DNA of 8,041 nucleotides, from positions 1 to 8,041 of the forward strand of contig JADZCL010000312.1 in NCBI GenBank assembly GCA_020851615.1, written 5' to 3'. Each line of letters begins with the position of its first letter. The first letter of the stretch is position 1. The translations under genes were made by a program, and so were the position numbers. Under the pieces are notes generated by a model. It saw only the letters and a program-made list of their open reading frames with translations, had not been told where the DNA came from and searched no databases. This document shows, piece by piece, positions 1 through 6,006 of this stretch. This DNA comes from Rubrivivax sp. (GTDB lineage Bacteria; Pseudomonadota; Gammaproteobacteria; Burkholderiales; Burkholderiaceae_C).

Positions 1-1109
1 AGCCAGAACCCGGGTTGCAGCAAGGCCCAGGGATCGAGCAGCGTCACCGCCAGCGCAGCCGCCAGCAGCACGAGCGGCCCCGGCCAGTGCCAGCCTGCGC
101 TGCGCAGGGCGACGACCACGGCGATCATCAGCACGGTGCGCTGCGCTGGCACGCCAAAGCCGGCCAGCGTCGCGTAGGCCCCCGCCAGCACCAGCCCGCC
201 CCAGCGCGCCGCCAGCGGCGCAGGCAGCCACAGCACCAGGTGCGGCGACAGCCGCCACAGGCGGCCGATGCCTGCGGCCGCCAGCCAGGCGAACAGCGTC
301 ACGTGCAGCCCGCTGATCGACATCAGATGCGCAACGCCGGTCACGCGGAACACCTCCCAGGCGCTGCGATCAATCGCCCCCTGGTCGCCGATCGCCAGCG
401 CCGCCAGCACCCCCGCCGCAGCCGCATCGGGCACGGCGGCGAAGATGCGGTCGCGGATGGCCTGGCGGGTGCGCTCGACCGGATAGCCCGCCGCCTGGCT
501 CAGCAGCGCGGGCGCAGGGCCAGCACGCGGACGCACCGAACCGCCGGCGCGCAGGCCCTGCTCGAACAGCCACAGCTCGAAGTCGAAGCCGTGCGGATTG
601 ACGAGCCCGTGCGGCTGGCGCAGCCGCACCGTGAAGCGCCAGCGCTGACCGGCGCGCACATCCTGCGGGCCGGCAGCGGCAGCGGCCGCTGCGTCGTCGT
701 ACCACCAGCCCAGCGACAGCCGCTGCGGGACCTGCACCGGCTTGTCCTGCAGGCTGGCCGCCTCGACCTCGAACACGAAGCGCGTACCCGCCGGGTTGGC
801 CTGCGGCAGCGAAGCCACCACGCCCACCACCTGCAGGTCCTGCCCCTCAAGTGCCGCCGGCAAGGTATCGGCCAGCCTTTGCTGGGCCCGCCAGGCGGTG
901 CTGCCCGCTGCCAGGGCCACCAGGGCCAGCGCCCCCATCGCGGTGCCCACCGCCCGCGGCAGCCGCCGCCAGGCGCGCGGCATGACCAGCCCGATGGCGC
1001 CACCCGCCACCAGCAACGCCTGCGTGCCCGGGCCCCACACCTGCGCCTGTTGCAGCTGGAGCCACACGCCCAGCAGCCAGGCCAGCGCCCATGTCACCAC
1101 GCGTTGCAC
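1..1109 (-). CDS. comEC: ComEC/Rec2 DNA internalization channel, N-terminal part (runs off left edge)
   Basis: ComEC forms the inner-membrane channel that carries single-stranded transforming DNA into the cytoplasm. The minus strand is open from the stop at 1152-1154 to the window edge, giving 369 visible codons of a protein usually about 750-850 residues. The N-terminus is hydrophobic (WALAWLLGVW near residue 7), followed by the soluble DUF4131/OB-fold-like domain to about residue 180. The Competence domain then begins, with the recognisable segment TGVAHLMSISGLHVTLFAWL around residues 255-274 (Met263) and a later LDPWALLQPGFW at the edge, both hallmarks of the family. I chose GTG at 1107-1109 because a strong GAGGGAGG lies 7 bases upstream; GTG codons at 1100 and 1097 are alternatives. 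An Ala7 tract lies at residues 140-146. The metallo-beta-lactamase-like C-terminal domain would lie outside the window. It is transcribed divergently from the RidA-family gene. Family assignment is secure; whether the gene is intact cannot be seen. Confidence 0.92.
   Translation of the reverse strand, partial: MQRVVTWALAWLLGVWLQLQQAQVWGPGTQALLVAGGAIGLVMPRAWRRLPRAVGTAMGALALVALAAGSTAWRAQQRLADTLPAALEGQDLQVVGVVASLPQANPAGTRFVFEVEAASLQDKPVQVPQRLSLGWWYDDAAAAAAAGPQDVRAGQRWRFTVRLRQPHGLVNPHGFDFELWLFEQGLRAGGSVRPRAGPAPALLSQAAGYPVERTRQAIRDRIFAAVPDAAAAGVLAALAIGDQGAIDRSAWEVFRVTGVAHLMSISGLHVTLFAWLAAAGIGRLWRLSPHLVLWLPAPLAARWGGLVLAGAYATLAGFGVPAQRTVLMIAVVVALRSAGWHWPGPLVLLAAALAVTLLDPWALLQPGFW
672..692 (-). repeat. 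Poly-alanine coding tract in comEC
   Basis: Seven consecutive alanine codons (comEC residues 140-146, just after two Asp) are encoded largely by a repeating GCC/GCT pattern. The tract sits in the N-terminal soluble domain, in a position that looks like a loop. Its short hexamer repeat could vary in copy number in frame; that is inference. Confidence 0.6.
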
Positions 1110-1116
1110 CGAACGG

Positions 1117-1124
1117 CCTCCCTC
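1117..1124 (-). promoter_or_regulatory. Shine-Dalgarno site deciding the comEC GTG start
   Basis: On the minus strand this reads GAGGGAGG and ends 7 bases before the GTG at 1107-1109. No in-frame ATG exists between the upstream stop (1152-1154) and this GTG, so the site decides the start. Confidence 0.75.
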
Positions 1125-1245
1125 TTCCGCCGGCGTCCATGCGCAGGTGGATCACGAAATTTGACCATGCTCCGGCTGCGCCGCCTTGGCCATGCGTGCA
1201 GCGCGCTGAATGGGACGCGCGTTAGCATCCGCCCCGATCCACTTC

Positions 1246-1252
1246 GAGGAAG
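1246..1252 (+). promoter_or_regulatory. Shine-Dalgarno site of the RidA-family gene
   Basis: GAGGAAG ends 6 bases before the ATG at 1259. It supports that start and argues against the longer open frame that begins upstream in a different phase. Confidence 0.7.
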
Positions 1253-1258
1253 AACCAC

Positions 1259-1720
1259 ATGTCCGTCCACGCCCGCCTGCAGGAACTCGGCATCGCGTTG
1301 CCGCCGCTGGCCACTCCGGCCGCCGCCTACGTGCCCTTCGTGCGCACGGGCGATCTGGTGTTCATCTCCGGACACATCGCGCGGCGCGACGGCAAGCCCT
1401 GGGTCGGCCAGCTCGGGCTGACGATGACCACAGCCGAAGGCCAGCAGGCCGCACGCAGCATCGCCATCGAGCTGATGGGGACTCTGGCGGCCGCAGTCGG
1501 CGGCGACCTCGGGCGCGTCAAGCGCATCGTCAAGGTGATGAGTCTGGTCAACAGCGTGTCGACCTTCACCGAGCAGCACCTGGTGACCAACGGCTGCTCG
1601 GAGCTGCTGGTGCAGGTCTTCGGCCCCACGGTCGGCGCCCACGCCCGCAGCGCCTTCGGCGTGGCGCAGATCCCCACCGGCGCCTGCGTCGAAATCGAGC
1701 TCATCGCCGAGGTGCAGTGA
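1259..1720 (+). CDS. RidA/YjgF/YER057c/UK114 family protein
   Basis: The 153-residue product belongs to the Rid family of small trimeric cytoplasmic proteins. Canonical RidA hydrolyses reactive enamine/imine intermediates released by PLP enzymes such as threonine dehydratase. Visible family features are YVPFVRTGDLVFISGH (about residues 24-39), the central VKRIVKVMSLVNS strand-helix region, and the C-terminal GAHARSAFGVAQIP plus VEIELIAEV. Arg130 aligns by eye with the catalytic Arg105 of E. coli RidA, and Glu145/Glu147 lie in the conserved C-terminal strand. It is about 25 residues longer than canonical RidA, with an added N-terminal helix-like segment (ARLQELGI), as in the longer RidA-like subgroup whose substrate is poorly defined. 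I therefore give no symbol. The ATG has a good Shine-Dalgarno site, and the stop overlaps the dsbB start (GTGA), so the two are probably translationally coupled. Confidence 0.87.
   Translation: MSVHARLQELGIALPPLATPAAAYVPFVRTGDLVFISGHIARRDGKPWVGQLGLTMTTAEGQQAARSIAIELMGTLAAAVGGDLGRVKRIVKVMSLVNSVSTFTEQHLVTNGCSELLVQVFGPTVGAHARSAFGVAQIPTGACVEIELIAEVQ
1709..1712 (+). promoter_or_regulatory. Short Shine-Dalgarno site inside the RidA-family gene, for dsbB
   Basis: GAGG lies 4 bases before the GTG at 1717. The spacing is short, so translation of dsbB may rely on ribosomes terminating at the overlapping TGA (1718-1720). Confidence 0.45.
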
Positions 1721-2217
1721 GTCACAACGCAAACCGGCGCCTGGCGCTGCTGGCGATCGCACTGGCAAGCCTTGCAGCCGTCGGCGCGGCCCTCTTCACC
1801 CAGTACGCCTGGGACCTGCAACCCTGTCCCTGGTGCGTGCTGCAGCGCGCGATCTTCTGCCTGCTGGCCCTCGTTGCGCTGCTCGGGGCGCTGCTGCCGG
1901 CGCTGCTGCAGCCGCTCTTCGCGCTGCTTTCGCTGCTGGCGGCGGCGCTGGGCCTGGCCGCCGCAACCTGGCAGCACCTGGTCGCCGCCGAACAGGAGTC
2001 ATGCGCGATGACGCTGGCCGACCGCATCATGGGCGCATCGGGCCTGGATGCGCGCTGGCCCGAGGTCTTCATGGCCACCGCCGCCTGCGCCGACAAGCCG
2101 CGCCTCTTCGGCCTGCCCTATGAATACTGGAGCGGCACCCTGTTCGCGCTGCTGGCCGCCGTGGCACTGTGGCTGCTCGTGAAGCGCAAGGCGCCGCAGC
2201 GCTACCGCTTTCGTTGA
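1717..2217 (+). CDS. dsbB: Disulfide bond formation protein DsbB
   Basis: DsbB is the inner-membrane enzyme that reoxidises periplasmic DsbA and passes the electrons to ubiquinone. The 166-residue product has the expected four membrane helices (about residues 8-28, 42-62, 64-86 and 139-156). The first periplasmic loop holds the CPWC pair (Cys37, Cys40), with Arg44 at the position of the quinone-linked Arg48 of E. coli. The second periplasmic loop (about 88-138) holds the other redox pair, Cys96 and Cys124. All four essential cysteines are present, so the enzyme should be active. The basic tail (KRKAPQRYRFR) fits a cytoplasmic C-terminus. The GTG start overlaps the upstream stop by 4 bases; it is the only start that leaves the first helix complete. 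Downstream, the ubiquinone-type hydroxylase follows after 45 bases. No dsbA is visible. Confidence 0.94.
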   Translation: MSHNANRRLALLAIALASLAAVGAALFTQYAWDLQPCPWCVLQRAIFCLLALVALLGALLPALLQPLFALLSLLAAALGLAAATWQHLVAAEQESCAMTLADRIMGASGLDARWPEVFMATAACADKPRLFGLPYEYWSGTLFALLAAVALWLLVKRKAPQRYRFR

Positions 2218-2250
2218 CGACGGCGCGCACGTGCACGAAGGGCACGGGAC

Positions 2251-2255
2251 AGGAG
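2251..2255 (+). promoter_or_regulatory. Shine-Dalgarno site of the UbiM-like gene
   Basis: AGGAG ends 7 bases before the ATG at 2263. It favours this start over the in-frame ATG at 2281 (Met7). Confidence 0.7.
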
Positions 2256-2262
2256 CAAGCCC

Positions 2263-3489
2263 ATGGCTGACAACGAGTCGATGACGGCCGACGTGCTGGT
2301 CGTCGGGGCGGGCCCCGCCGGGCTGGCCCTGGCGGCCGCCCTGGGCGACCTCGGGTTGCGCATCACGCTCTTCGAGCAACAGCCGCTGGCGGCGCTGCAG
2401 GAACCGGCCGAAGACGGGCGCGAGATCGCGCTCACCCACCGCACGCGCCGGGTGATGACGGCGCTCGGGCTGTGGGCGCATCTGGACGAAAGTGACGTCT
2501 CGCCGCTGAACAAGGCGCACGTGATCGACGGCGGCTCACCGTTGGTGCTGCACTTCGGCCAGCGCAGCGGGCCCGACGAAGGGCCCCTGGGCTGGCTGGT
2601 GCCCAACCACCGCATCCGTCACGCCGCCTGGCAGGCCGCACACGAACGCGCCGGCGTGCAGGTGATCACCCAGGCCCGCGTGGTCGGCATCGAGCGCAGC
2701 GCGCAGCGCGCACAGCTGCGCCTGGACGATGGCCGGCAGTTCACCGGCCGCCTGCTGGTGGCCGCCGACAGCCGCTTCTCGTCGATCCGCCGCCTGGCGG
2801 GCATCGGTGCGGCGATGCACGACTTCGGCCGCAGCGTGGTCGTCGGGCGCGTGCGTCACGAGCACGACAACGCCGGCGTGGCCTGGGAGTGCTTCCGCTA
2901 CGGCAACACGCTGGCCATGCTGCCGCTCAACGACCGCGTCTGCTCGGCGGTGGTGACGGTCGGCAGCGAGCGCGCCGAGGAATGGCTGGCACTGTCCGAC
3001 GCCTCGTTCGCTGCGCGCATCCAGCAGCAGACCGAAGGGCGCCTGGGCCTGATGCAGGCCGCGGGGCCGCGGCACCACTACCCCCTGGTGGGCGTATACG
3101 CGCAGCGCTTTGCCGCACCGCGGCTCGTGCTCATCGGCGACGCCGCCGTCGGGATGCACCCGGTCACCGCACACGGCTGGAACTTCGGCATCTACGGCGT
3201 CGAGCTGCTGGCACGCGAACTCGGCCTCGTGCAGCGCCGCGGCGGCGACATCGGCGACCTGGCACCGCTGCGCGCCTACGAACGCCGCCACCGCCTGCAC
3301 ACGCTGCCCGTGTGGACCGGGACGAACGCGATCGTCAGCCTGTTCACCAGCGAACAGCCCGTCCCCCGCCTCGCCCGGCGTGCGGTGCTGGCCCTTTCCG
3401 AGCACGCCCCGGGCCTGAGCGGCGTGATCAAGGCCGGCATCGAGTACCAGCTCACCGGCGGCCGCAAGGCACGCGCCTTGCGCCCTTGA
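2263..3489 (+). CDS. ubiM: FAD-dependent ubiquinone-biosynthesis hydroxylase, UbiM-like
   Basis: The 408-residue product is a class A flavoprotein monooxygenase of the UbiH/UbiF/UbiM/COQ6 group, which hydroxylate the ubiquinone precursor ring at the membrane using O2 and NAD(P)H-derived electrons. The Rossmann motif GAGPAG is at residues 15-20, with Glu38 ending the second strand to bind the FAD ribose. The middle motif reads AADSRFSSIRR (167 on), with Ser170 where most relatives have Gly of the DG motif. The second FAD motif is LIGDAAVGMHPVTAHGWNFG (290-309). The GMHPVTAHG wording differs from the INPLAGQGLN type of UbiH/UbiF and is, from memory, the form seen in UbiM proteins such as those of Neisseria; hence the symbol, held loosely. 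UbiH, UbiF or another hydroxylase remains possible. It probably shares an operon with dsbB, whose product uses ubiquinone. Its stop is 6 bases from the end of convergent fumC. Confidence 0.68.
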   Translation: MADNESMTADVLVVGAGPAGLALAAALGDLGLRITLFEQQPLAALQEPAEDGREIALTHRTRRVMTALGLWAHLDESDVSPLNKAHVIDGGSPLVLHFGQRSGPDEGPLGWLVPNHRIRHAAWQAAHERAGVQVITQARVVGIERSAQRAQLRLDDGRQFTGRLLVAADSRFSSIRRLAGIGAAMHDFGRSVVVGRVRHEHDNAGVAWECFRYGNTLAMLPLNDRVCSAVVTVGSERAEEWLALSDASFAARIQQQTEGRLGLMQAAGPRHHYPLVGVYAQRFAAPRLVLIGDAAVGMHPVTAHGWNFGIYGVELLARELGLVQRRGGDIGDLAPLRAYERRHRLHTLPVWTGTNAIVSLFTSEQPVPRLARRAVLALSEHAPGLSGVIKAGIEYQLTGGRKARALRP

Positions 3490-3491
3490 GC

Positions 3492-3508
3492 GCCCTCATT
3501 CAGAGGGC
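3492..3508. terminator. Small hairpin at the ubiM/fumC convergence, possible bidirectional terminator
   Basis: GCCCTC (3492-3497) and GAGGGC (3503-3508) form a perfect 6-base-pair stem with a 5-base loop between two convergent genes, overlapping the last fumC codons. No T-run follows on either strand, so it is at best a weak intrinsic terminator. Confidence 0.35.
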
Positions 3509-4896
3509 TGTGTCATCCGCGCCGGGTCGACCCAGGCATCGAAATCCGCAGCGCTCACCAGCCCGAGCGCGAGTGCAGCCGCGCGCAGTGTCGTGCCCTC
3601 GTGCTGCGCGGTCTTGGCGATGCGGGCCGCGTTGTCGTAGCCGATGTGGCGATTGAGCGCGGTCACCAGCATCAGGTTGTTGGCCAGGTGGCGCGCGATG
3701 ACGGCGCGGTCAGGCTCGATGCCGCGCGCGCAATGCAGCTCGAACGAGGCACAGGCGTCGCCCAGCAGGGCGATGCTCTCGAGCACGTTGTGCGCGATCA
3801 CCGGCTTGTAGACGTTGAGCTGGAAATTCCCCTGGCTGCCCGCCAAGGCGGTTGCCGCGTCGTTGCCGAACACCTGCACGCAGACCATGGTGAGCGCCTC
3901 GCACTGGGTCGGGTTGACCTTGCCGGGCATGATCGACGAGCCCGGCTCGTTCTCCGGGATGTGCAGCTCACCGATGCCGCAGCGCGGCCCGCTGGCCAGC
4001 CAGCGCACGTCGTTGGCGATCTTCATCAGCGCGCCAGCGAGCGTGCGCAGGCCCGCCGACGTGGCCACCAGTGCGTCATGCGCGGAGAGCGCGAAGAATT
4101 TGTTTGGCGCCGAGCGAAACGGCATGCCGGTGTGGCCGGCGATGTGCTGGGCGCAGAGTTCGCCAAACCGCGGATGCGCGTTCAGGCCGGTGCCCACTGC
4201 GGTGCCGCCGATGGCCAGATCGTAGAGGTCGGGCAGGGTGCGCTGCAGCGCGGTGAGCGCGTAGTCGAGCTGCGCGACCCAGCCGCCGATCTCCTGCCCC
4301 AGCGTGATGGGCGTTGCATCCTGCAGATGGGTGCGCCCGGTCTTGACGACGTCGGCGAACTGCGCAGCCCGCGCCGCCAGGGTGTCGCGCAGTTGCGCAA
4401 CGCGCGGGAACAGGTGTGTCTGCAGCTGTGCGACCACGGCGATGTGCATCGCCGTCGGGAAGGTGTCGTTGGACGACTGCCCGCAGTTGACGTGGTCGTT
4501 GGGGTGGACCGGCGACTTGCTGCCCAGCGTGCCGCCCAGCAGTTCGCTGGCGCGGTTGGCGATCACCTCGTTGGCGTTCATGTTCGACTGGGTGCCCGAT
4601 CCGGTCTGAAACACGACGAGCGGGAAGTGCTCGCTAAAGCGCCCGGCGATCACCTCCTGGGCCGCCTGCACGATGGCAGCCCCCAGACGCGGGGGCAATT
4701 GCCCGAGTTCGGTGTTGGCCTGCGCGGCGGCCTTCTTCAGGATCGCCAGCGCCTCGATGACCGGGAAGGTCCAGCGGAAGCGGTCGACGCCGATCTGGAA
4801 GTTGCCGATCGAGCGCTGCGTCTGCGCGCCCCAGTAGCGGTCCTGCGGCACGGCCACGGGGCCCAGCGAATCGGTCTCGGTGCGGGTGGTGCTCAC
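3496..4896 (-). CDS. fumC: Class II fumarate hydratase (fumarase C)
   Basis: FumC is the iron-independent, oxygen-stable homotetrameric fumarase that interconverts fumarate and L-malate in the TCA cycle. The 466-residue length is typical. Signature segments run in order: [18 protein letters not shown] (about 98-115), [14 protein letters not shown] (about 131-144), [10 protein letters not shown] with the active-site-region His190, and the superfamily signature [11 protein letters not shown] (319-329) carrying the mobile-loop serine that acts as catalytic base in the family. [10 protein letters not shown] and NVYKPV are also as expected, and nothing essential appears missing. The start is GTG at 4894-4896, supported by AGGAG 8 bases upstream. 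It lies 54 bases downstream of korB on the same strand and could be cotranscribed with the kor genes. An aspartase or argininosuccinate lyase is unlikely given the close fit to FumC. Confidence 0.97.
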   Translation of the reverse strand: MSTTRTETDSLGPVAVPQDRYWGAQTQRSIGNFQIGVDRFRWTFPVIEALAILKKAAAQANTELGQLPPRLGAAIVQAAQEVIAGRFSEHFPLVVFQTGSGTQSNMNANEVIANRASELLGGTLGSKSPVHPNDHVNCGQSSNDTFPTAMHIAVVAQLQTHLFPRVAQLRDTLAARAAQFADVVKTGRTHLQDATPITLGQEIGGWVAQLDYALTALQRTLPDLYDLAIGGTAVGTGLNAHPRFGELCAQHIAGHTGMPFRSAPNKFFALSAHDALVATSAGLRTLAGALMKIANDVRWLASGPRCGIGELHIPENEPGSSIMPGKVNPTQCEALTMVCVQVFGNDAATALAGSQGNFQLNVYKPVIAHNVLESIALLGDACASFELHCARGIEPDRAVIARHLANNLMLVTALNRHIGYDNAARIAKTAQHEGTTLRAAALALGLVSAADFDAWVDPARMTQPSE

Positions 4897-4904
4897 GGCG
4901 GCGG

Positions 4905-4909
4905 CTCCT
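4905..4909 (-). promoter_or_regulatory. Shine-Dalgarno site deciding the fumC GTG start
   Basis: The minus strand reads AGGAG, ending 8 bases before the GTG at 4894-4896. Confidence 0.7.
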
Positions 4910-4950
4910 GGTGCAGGGCAGCGTCGATGATGCCCTCGCCGCCTGCCCCT

Positions 4951-6006
4951 TCAGCGCAAGTCGGCGTTGATGCGGGCCAGCACCTGCGCGCCCGGGCACA
5001 GCTGGGCGTCGGGCAGCGCATTGAGCGGGTCCGCCACCGTATTCAGTGCGGCGTGCAGGTCATGCGGTACGGGGTCGACGTAGAGCAGGCCCGTGGCGAT
5101 CTCGCCGGCTGCGGCCAGCTGGTGCACCAGGTTCATCGCCGCGCGGCGGTCGGTCGGGTCATAGTCGGCGTGCAGCTTGCGCAGGCGCAGCACGCTGCCG
5201 TCGGCCTGCGGCAGCTCGAGCACGTCGCCTGCAGCCGGCTCGGCGACGACCTCCTTGGCGAGGTCGATGAAGTCGATGCGGCCGACGGCCTCGTTGTGCG
5301 CGCGCACATGGTCATAGCTGCGCGTACTGCCGGCATGGTTGTTGAACGCCACGCAGGGGCTGACGACATCGATGAAGGCCGCGCCGCCGTGCCCGATCGC
5401 ACCCTTGAGGAGGGGCACGAGCTGTGTCTTGTCGCCCGAGAAGCCGCGGGCGATGTAGGTGGCACCCAGCTGCAGCGCCAGGCTGACCAGGTCAAGCGGG
5501 TTGTCGGTGTTCTCGACGCCCTTCTTGCTCTTGCTGCCGCGGTCGGCGGTGGCGCTGAACTGCCCCTTGGTGAGGCCGTAGACACCGTTGTTCTCGACGA
5601 TGTAGACCATGCGCACGCTGCGCCGCAGCGCGTGCGCGAACTGGCCCAGGCCGATCGACGCCGAGTCCCCGTCGCCGCTCACGCCCAGGTAGAGCAGATC
5701 GCGGTTGGCCAGCGCCGCGCCGGTCAGGACGCTGGGCATGCGGCCGTGCACGGTGTTGAAGCCGTGGCTGGCGCCCAGGAAGTAGTCGGGCGTCTTGCTG
5801 CTGCAGCCGATGCCCGAGAGCTTGGCCACGCGGTGCGGCTCGATGTCCAGCTCGAAGCAGGCCTGAATGATGGCCGCGCTGATGCTGTCGTGGCCGCAGC
5901 CCGCGCACAGCGTGCTGACCTTGCCTTCGTAGTCACGCCGCGTGTAGCCGACCCGGTTGCGCGTGAGCGACGGGTGGTGCAGGCGGGGCTTGGCGATGTA
6001 AGTCAT
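4951..6006 (-). CDS. korB: 2-oxoacid:ferredoxin oxidoreductase, beta subunit (thiamine diphosphate binding)
   Basis: The 351-residue product is the catalytic beta subunit of a CoA-dependent 2-oxoacid:ferredoxin oxidoreductase, which decarboxylates a 2-oxoacid to acyl-CoA and CO2 and hands two low-potential electrons to ferredoxin or a partner reductase. Cys34 and Cys37 (LCAGCGHD), Cys68 (GIGCSSKTPDY) and Cys218 (VVSPC) match the four ligands of the single [4Fe-4S] cluster. The thiamine diphosphate motif starts at GDGD (111-114) and continues to ENNGVYGLTKGQ (138-149). The ATG overlaps the korA stop (ATGA) and has only a weak Shine-Dalgarno site, which suggests translational coupling. The size and single cluster fit the two-subunit (gamma-alpha fusion plus beta) architecture. 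By resemblance 2-oxoglutarate is the likeliest substrate; pyruvate or other 2-oxoacids cannot be excluded by eye. Confidence 0.88.
   Translation of the reverse strand: MTYIAKPRLHHPSLTRNRVGYTRRDYEGKVSTLCAGCGHDSISAAIIQACFELDIEPHRVAKLSGIGCSSKTPDYFLGASHGFNTVHGRMPSVLTGAALANRDLLYLGVSGDGDSASIGLGQFAHALRRSVRMVYIVENNGVYGLTKGQFSATADRGSKSKKGVENTDNPLDLVSLALQLGATYIARGFSGDKTQLVPLLKGAIGHGGAAFIDVVSPCVAFNNHAGSTRSYDHVRAHNEAVGRIDFIDLAKEVVAEPAAGDVLELPQADGSVLRLRKLHADYDPTDRRAAMNLVHQLAAAGEIATGLLYVDPVPHDLHAALNTVADPLNALPDAQLCPGAQVLARINADLR

Larger units (their letters stand above)
1110..1258. promoter_or_regulatory. Divergent intergenic region between comEC and the RidA-family gene
   Basis: This 149-base gap separates two genes read outward, so it should hold promoters for both directions. 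It includes the only slightly AT-rich patch nearby (about 1151-1164). On the plus strand TAGCAT (1223-1228) matches the -10 consensus at four of six positions and would give a leader of about 25 bases, but no good -35 sits at the right distance. TTGACC (1161-1166) resembles a -35 but lacks a partner -10. No convincing sigma-70 promoter, operator or RNA structure can be called. Confidence 0.4.

Noticed and set aside
1161..1228. TTGACC and TAGCAT as a single sigma-70 promoter
   Set aside because: They are 56 bases apart, far from the usual 16-18, so they cannot form one promoter.
1147..1242. Inverted repeat GTGGATC / GATCCAC in the comEC-RidA gap
   Set aside because: The 7-base arms are 82 bases apart, and one such match is expected by chance in a region of this size.
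15..1421. A 468-codon plus-strand frame opposite comEC
   Set aside because: It is rich in Arg, Gln, His and Pro, typical of a shadow frame, and runs into the start of the RidA-family gene in another phase.
1210..1716. A longer dsbB beginning at 1210
   Set aside because: This stretch is the RidA-family gene read out of phase; the extra residues are Arg/His-rich and unlike any DsbB N-terminus.
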